64,000 nt of DNA from Bacillota bacterium (lineage in GTDB: Bacteria; Bacillota; Clostridia; Christensenellales; Aristaeellaceae). A program made the position numbers and the translations under genes. The stretch's first letter is position 1; each line of letters opens with the position of its first letter. Below, in pieces: positions 59,062 to 64,000 of this stretch. Below the pieces are notes generated by a model. It was not told the DNA's origin. It made no database searches and saw only the letters and a program-made list of their open reading frames with translations. Location: contig JAEYOW010000018.1 of the NCBI GenBank assembly GCA_023411375.1, positions 1 to 64,000 of the forward strand, written 5' to 3'.

Positions 59062-61611
59062 ATGCTTACCATCAACCATCAGCCCTACGAGCCAAGCGAG
59101 GATAAGCGTTTGCTTGATTTTTTACGCAACGACCTGCGGCTTTGCTCCGTCAAGGACGGCTGCTCCGAGGGGGCGTGCGGCACCTGTACCGTGCTTGTGG
59201 ATGGCAGGGCGGTAAAGGCCTGCCTGTTTAAGCTGAGCAAGCTGGAGGGAAAAAGCGTTCTGACGGTTGAGGGTTTAAGCGTCCGCGAAAAGGCCGTATA
59301 CGCCTACGCTTTCGGGCAAGCGGGCGCGGTGCAGTGCGGCTTTTGCATCCCAGGGATGGTGCTGTGCGCAAAAGCGCTGCTGGACCAAAATCCCGAGCCT
59401 TCGCTGTCAGACGTTAAAAAGGCCATTCGCGGCAATATCTGCCGCTGTACGGGCTACAAAAAAATTGAGCATGCCATTTTGCTGGCCGCGCGCCTTCTGC
59501 GCGATGGACAGGAGGTTCCCCCTCTTGCGGAAAGCGGAAAAATCGGCGAGCTGTTTACCCGCGTGGACGCGGAGGAAAAGGTGCTGGGCACGGGCCTGTT
59601 TGCCGACGACCTCACACTGCCCGGCATGGTCTACGCCAGCGCTGTGCGCAGCCGTTATCCGCGCGCCATTGTCAAGCGCATCTCCACCGAACGGGCGCTT
59701 GCCCATCCGGACACAATCCGCGTCCTGCGCGCGGAGGATGTGCCCTTTAACAAGACCGGCCACCTGATCCAGGACTGGGACGTACTGATCCGTCAGGGCG
59801 ACGCGACGCGCTACGTTGGCGACGCGATTGTGCTGGTGATATCACGCCGCAAGGAATCGCTTTCGGAAATCAAGGAGCTTGTGGAGATCGAATACGAGGA
59901 GCTAAGGCCCGTTACCAGCCCCATGGAAGCGCTCTCCGAGGGCGCGCCCATTCTGCATGAGGGCGGCAACCTCCTCTCCCGGCAGGAGCTTCGGCGGGGC
60001 GATGTGGACAAGGCGTTTCGCGAAGCCGCGCATATCGTCACGCATCACTACTCCACCCCCATGACCGATCATGCCTTTATGGAGCCTGAATGCGCAATTG
60101 CCGAGCTCCAGCCGGACGGCGGGCTGCTTTTGCATACCGCGTCCCAATCCGTCTACGACGAGCAGAAGGAAATCGCCCGTATGCTTGGGCTCCCGCCCGA
60201 AAAGGTCCGTTCGCAAACGCTGCTGGTCGGCGGCGGCTTCGGCGGCAAGGAGGATATGTCCGTGCAGCACCACGCCGCGCTGGCCGCCTGGGCGACGGGC
60301 CTGCCGGTCAAGGTGAAGCTGTCGCGGCAGGAAAGCCTGAACGTGCACACCAAGCGCCATGCCATGGAAATTGACGTGACCACGGCGTGCGACGAACGCG
60401 GTATGCTGCTGGGCATGAAAGCGCTGCTGGTTTCGGACTGCGGGGCGTACGCCTCCCTTGGAGGACCGGTGCTGCAGCGCGCGTGCACGCATGCGGCCGG
60501 CCCGTACAACTTTCAGAATATCGATATCACCGGTATTTGCGTTTATACCAATAATGTGCCGGGCGGCGCGTTTCGCGGCTTCGGCGTTCCGCAGAGCTGC
60601 TTTGCCTCGGAAATGAACTTAAACCTGCTGGCCGATAAGGTTGGAATTTCGCCGTGGGAAATCCGCTACCGAAACGCCATCCGTCCCGGGCAGGAGCTGC
60701 CCAACGGCCAGATCGCCGGGCCGGATACCGCCTTTGCGGAGTGCCTGGAGGCCGTCCGCGAAGCGTTTGAAGCAAGCCCTTACGCGGGCGTCGCGGGATG
60801 CATGAAAAACAGCGGTCTGGGCGTGGGCGTGCCGGATTACGGGCGTTGCAAGCTTACCGTGCGGGATGGACGCGCGCATATCCTGACCTCCGCCGCGTGC
60901 ATGGGACAGGGCGTTGGCACGGTGGTAACGCAGATCGTGGCGACCGTCACAGGCCTTCGACCGGAGCAGATCGTTCACGAGCGCGCGGATACGGCGACCA
61001 CCCCCAATTCCGGCACCTCCACCGCCAGCCGCCAGACGCTTTTTACCGGCGAGGCCACGCGCGTTGCCGCCGAAAAGCTGAAGGAAGCTATGATTCGCGC
61101 GAACGGGATAGAGGCGCTTGAGGGCGAGAGCTTCTATGGCGAATACCATTTCGATACCGACAAAATGGGCTCGGACAAAAAAAACCCCGTCAGCCACGCG
61201 GCCTACAGCTATGCCGCCCATGTGGTGGTTATGGATGAAAGCAAGCGCGTCACGAAAATTGCCGCCGCGCACGACGTGGGGCGCGTCATCAATCCGAAGG
61301 CCTGCGAGGGGCAAGTGGAGGGCGGCGTAGCGATGGGCCTGGGCTATGCCGTCAGCGAGAATTTTGTGATGGAAAACGGCTATGTCATGAGCAAGTACGG
61401 TACGCTCGGGCTTTTGCGCGCCACCGACATGCCGGAAATCGAGGTTTGTTTACTGGGCAAGGGGACGGATGATCAACCAGCCTTTGGCGCAAAGGGCATT
61501 GGCGAAATATCCTCCATCCCGACTGCGCCCGCCGCCGCGCTTGCCGCATGGCGCGCGGACGGCGCGTTCCGCGACAGGCTGCCGCTTTTAGATACCGCGT
61601 ACCGGAAGTAG
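59062..61611 (+). CDS. xdhD: selenium-dependent xanthine dehydrogenase, fused Fe-S and Mo domains
   Basis: This 849-residue protein fuses the 2Fe-2S subunit (Cys34, 39, 42 and 54 in CSEGACGTC; then CGFCIPG and CRCTGY at 91-128) to the molybdenum domain (GGGFGGKEDMSVQ, FRGFGVPQS, CMGQGVGTVV, catalytic Glu815 in GAKGIGE). There is no FAD domain, so electrons must pass to another protein, most likely YgfK. The family is linked with YqeB, YqeC and SelD and uses labile selenium at molybdenum, not selenocysteine. It is shorter than E. coli XdhD (about 956). AAAGGAG precedes the ATG. It ends the uric-acid cluster. Confidence 0.94.
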   Translation: MLTINHQPYEPSEDKRLLDFLRNDLRLCSVKDGCSEGACGTCTVLVDGRAVKACLFKLSKLEGKSVLTVEGLSVREKAVYAYAFGQAGAVQCGFCIPGMVLCAKALLDQNPEPSLSDVKKAIRGNICRCTGYKKIEHAILLAARLLRDGQEVPPLAESGKIGELFTRVDAEEKVLGTGLFADDLTLPGMVYASAVRSRYPRAIVKRISTERALAHPDTIRVLRAEDVPFNKTGHLIQDWDVLIRQGDATRYVGDAIVLVISRRKESLSEIKELVEIEYEELRPVTSPMEALSEGAPILHEGGNLLSRQELRRGDVDKAFREAAHIVTHHYSTPMTDHAFMEPECAIAELQPDGGLLLHTASQSVYDEQKEIARMLGLPPEKVRSQTLLVGGGFGGKEDMSVQHHAALAAWATGLPVKVKLSRQESLNVHTKRHAMEIDVTTACDERGMLLGMKALLVSDCGAYASLGGPVLQRACTHAAGPYNFQNIDITGICVYTNNVPGGAFRGFGVPQSCFASEMNLNLLADKVGISPWEIRYRNAIRPGQELPNGQIAGPDTAFAECLEAVREAFEASPYAGVAGCMKNSGLGVGVPDYGRCKLTVRDGRAHILTSAACMGQGVGTVVTQIVATVTGLRPEQIVHERADTATTPNSGTSTASRQTLFTGEATRVAAEKLKEAMIRANGIEALEGESFYGEYHFDTDKMGSDKKNPVSHAAYSYAAHVVVMDESKRVTKIAAAHDVGRVINPKACEGQVEGGVAMGLGYAVSENFVMENGYVMSKYGTLGLLRATDMPEIEVCLLGKGTDDQPAFGAKGIGEISSIPTAPAAALAAWRADGAFRDRLPLLDTAYRK

Positions 61612-61650
61612 TTAAATATGGCTCTGGCTGATGATATTATCGTATTCTCC

Positions 61651-61679
61651 TTTACAACCGCTCCGTTCTGTGCTATCAT
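61651..61679 (+). promoter_or_regulatory. sigma-70 promoter of T-box/ileS
   Basis: TTTACA (61651-61656), 17 bases and TATCAT (61674-61679) place the transcript start near 61686, right at the 5' side of the T-box leader. Confidence 0.82.
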
Positions 61680-61689
61680 ACGTCCAACG

Positions 61690-61947
61690 GCCATGATGAG
61701 GACGGACGCTGTTATCCCCTCAGCCAAGCGAGCCTGGACAGGGTGCGAGCCAGGCGCTGCGGTACGGCGTCAAATCACCTCGGAGCCATCCGGCTGACAG
61801 CGCGCAAGCGCATGCGGTAAGCCGGGTCGGGCGCTCCCGTGACAGAGCCTGCCGATTTACGTCGGCGTTGAGGGGACGGCTATGCCGTCAAAATGGGTGG
61901 TACCGCGGAAAAGCTTTTTTCCGTCCCGTTTCACGGGGCGGTTTTTT
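61690..61947 (+). promoter_or_regulatory. T-box riboswitch (isoleucine) with terminator
   Basis: The leader has a long Stem I region and the T-box core GGGTGGTACCGCGG (61895-61908), which pairs with the end of uncharged tRNA. The likely specifier is ATC at 61774-61776 (in CAAATCACCTCGGAG), an isoleucine codon matching the ileS gene. The terminator stem CCGTCCCGT/ACGGGGCGG (61921-61941) is followed by six T. Uncharged isoleucine tRNA should favour the antiterminator and raise ileS expression. Confidence 0.92.
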
Positions 61948-62006
61948 CATGCCCCAAAAGCCGGGAAACCGCACACATGAAATGCTTAGGGAGGAAGGAA
62001 ACCAAA

Positions 62007-64000
62007 TGTATCGCAAGGTGTCAACGGACATGAACTTCGTCGAGCGTGAGAAGGCGGTGCTGGACTTCTGGAAGAAGGAAGGCATCATCGAAAAGAGCTT
62101 CCATCACCGGGATGGAAACGAACGCTTTACCTTTTTCGACGGCCCGCCCACGGCCAACGGCCGCCCGCACATCGGCCATATCGAAACCCGCGCCATCAAG
62201 GATCTGATTCCGCGCTTCCAGAGTATGAAGGGCAAGGACGTACTGCGCAAGGCGGGCTGGGATACGCACGGCCTGCCTGTGGAGCTCGAGGTGGAAAAGC
62301 TGCTTGGGCTGGACGGCAAGCCGCAGATCGAAGCATACGGCATCGAGCCGTTTATTGCCGAATGCAAAAAGAGCGTTTGGAAGTACCAGCACGAGTGGGA
62401 GGACATGTCCGACCGCGTGGGCTTCTGGGCAGACATGAAGGATCCATACGTTACCTACAAGGACGACTATATCGAGTCCGAATGGTGGAGTCTCAAGGAA
62501 ATCTGGAAAAAAGGCCTTTTGTACAAGGGCTTTAAGGTTGTGCCTTATTGTCCCCGCTGCGGCACCGCGCTTTCAAGTCACGAGGTGGCGCAGGGCTACA
62601 AGGAGGTCAGCGACATTTCCGCTACCGTGCGCTTCAAGGTGAAGGGGCGCGACAACGCCTATATTCTCGCCTGGACCACCACGCCCTGGACGCTGCCCAG
62701 CAACGTGGCCCTTTGCGTCAACGCGCATGAGGATTACTGCGAATTTGAGCTGGAAGGACAGACGCTGATTCTTGCGCAGGCCCTTTTACATAGCGTGTTT
62801 GGTGAAAAGGCGCACGAGGGCAAGGTGCTCAAAACCTTCAAGGGCGGCGAGCTTTGCGGCGTCGAATATGAGCAGCTGTACCGCTTTGAGGGCTATGCCT
62901 ATCCGCGTGAAAAGGGCTGGTACGTGGTCAGCGATGATTACGTTACTTTGACGGACGGCACCGGCGTGGTTCATATCGCGCCCGCGTTTGGCGAGGACGA
63001 CGCGCGCTTGGGCCGTGACAACGGCCTGCCCTTTGTGCAGCTGGTGGATACGCAGGGCAAGTTTGTGGAGGGTACCCCCTGGACCGGCGAGCCAACCAAG
63101 GTTGTTAACCAAAAGGTGCTGGAGGATTTGAAGGAGCGCGGGCTGCTGGTCGCCGCTATGCCCTTTACGCATAACTATCCCTACTGCTGGCGCTGCGATA
63201 CGCCCCTGCTCTACTATGCCCGGGCCACGTGGTTCATCCGCATGACCGCCCTGCGGGACGAGCTGGTGAAGAACAACCGCACCGTCAACTGGATGCCCGA
63301 CAACATCAAGGAAGGCCGTATGGGCAATTTCCTTGAAAATGTGGTGGATTGGGGCCTTTCCCGCGAGCGGTACTGGGGCACGCCCCTGCCCATTTGGGTA
63401 TGCGGCGAGGGTCATATTCACGTGATCGGCAGCAGGCAGGAGCTGCGCGAAATGGCCACCTCCGACATCGGCGCCATTGAGCTTCACCGCCCCTATGTGG
63501 ACGAGGTGGAAATTACCTGTCCCGAGTGCGGCAAGCCCATGCATCGCGTCAAGGAAGTCATCGACTGCTGGTATGACAGCGGGTCCATGCCCTTCGCCCA
63601 ATGGCACTATCCCTTTGAAAACAAGGAAACCTTCGAAAAGCGCTTCCCCGCCGATTTCATCAGCGAGGCCATCGACCAGACGCGCGGCTGGTTCTATACG
63701 CTGCTTGCCATTTCCACGCTTATCTTCGGGCGCGCGCCGTTTGAAAACTGCATTGTGCTGGGCCATGTTCAGGATAAGGACGGGCAGAAGATGTCCAAGC
63801 ACAAGGGCAACGTGGTAGATCCGTGGAGCGTGCTTGACAAGCAGGGCGCGGACGCCGTACGCTGGTATTTCTACACCGCCGGCGCGCCGTGGCTGCCCAG
63901 CCGTTTCAGCGACGAGGCTGTTAACGAGGGGCAGCGCAAGTTCATGGGTACGCTCCAAAACACCTACGCGTTCTTTGTGCTTTACGCAAGCATCGATCAG
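62007..64000 (+). CDS. ileS: isoleucyl-tRNA synthetase, IleS2-like (3' truncated by window end)
   Basis: The first 664 residues of a class I synthetase are present; the frame is open to the window edge. HIGH-type motif: [13 protein letters not shown] near residue 50. The editing domain has [12 protein letters not shown], and [12 protein letters not shown] near residue 594 is the KMSKS loop. [15 protein letters not shown] and KMSKHKGN place it with the eukaryote-like IleS2 class, whose members are often less sensitive to mupirocin. A cysteine pair CPECGKP may bind zinc. GGAGGAAGGA lies before the ATG at 62007. The T-box upstream controls it. Confidence 0.95.

Noticed and set aside
62786..63958. 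Minus-strand frame of 390 codons
   Set aside because: Antisense to ileS, which is open to the window end on the plus strand with all synthetase motifs.

Overview
The window is GC-rich (about 60% by eye), gene-dense bacterial DNA. It suggests an anaerobic, saccharolytic, purine-using member of the Bacillota, probably a gut clostridium. The signs are strong AGGAGG-type ribosome sites, consensus sigma-70 promoters, a T-box leader before ileS, a YesM/YesN-type two-component system, an EF2568-type cysteine desulfurase and oxygen-independent pathways throughout. The three extracellular binding proteins carry plain signal peptides and no lipobox, as in some Christensenellales-like lineages; that placement is a guess. 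No rRNA, tRNA, CRISPR array or prophage was seen.

Layout. 1-1.5 kb: an IS110-family element with a candidate bridge-RNA leader. 1.6-2.55 kb: an unknown small gene coupled to an ArsR/DUF2087 regulator. 2.6-8.5 kb: a five-gene operon resembling heptose metabolism (HAD phosphatase, deoxyhypusine-synthase-like protein, RfaE-like kinase, ROK kinase, GmhA-like isomerase), divergent from a ROK repressor with a clear operator. 8.6-15.7 kb: a LacI-controlled RbsABC-type sugar importer with a dehydrogenase and a TIM-barrel isomerase. 16.1-19.2 kb: a XdhC-type molybdenum-enzyme maturation factor, an organophosphate-antiporter-like MFS protein and a PhnP-like hydrolase. 19.2-30 kb: a CUT1 sugar importer lacking its own ATPase, a YesMN-type two-component system, a GH65 disaccharide phosphorylase and a GH13 alpha-glucosidase.

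30-61.6 kb is one functional island for anaerobic purine breakdown by molybdenum hydroxylases. It begins with a selenium operon (yedE-like transporter, TusA-like protein, DUF3343, yqeC, yqeB, selD) divergent from a cysteine desulfurase. Next comes an eight-gene molybdenum operon (MoeA-like protein, modABC, mogA/moaB, moaA, moaC, MOSC). A guanine deaminase-xanthine dehydrogenase operon (guaD-xdhABC) follows. Last is the ygeX-ygeY-ygeW-arcC-mocA-ssnA-ygfK-hyuA-xdhD set, equivalent to the E. coli locus recently tied to anaerobic uric-acid use by gut bacteria. Read together, the genes import selenium and molybdate, build and modify the cofactor, deaminate guanine, interconvert purines, open the ring, and recover pyruvate, ammonia and ATP through diaminopropionate ammonia-lyase and carbamate kinase.

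The window ends inside ileS, preceded by an isoleucine T-box. Intergenic regions carry several palindromic repeat families, including one repeated in opposite orientation 42 kb apart.
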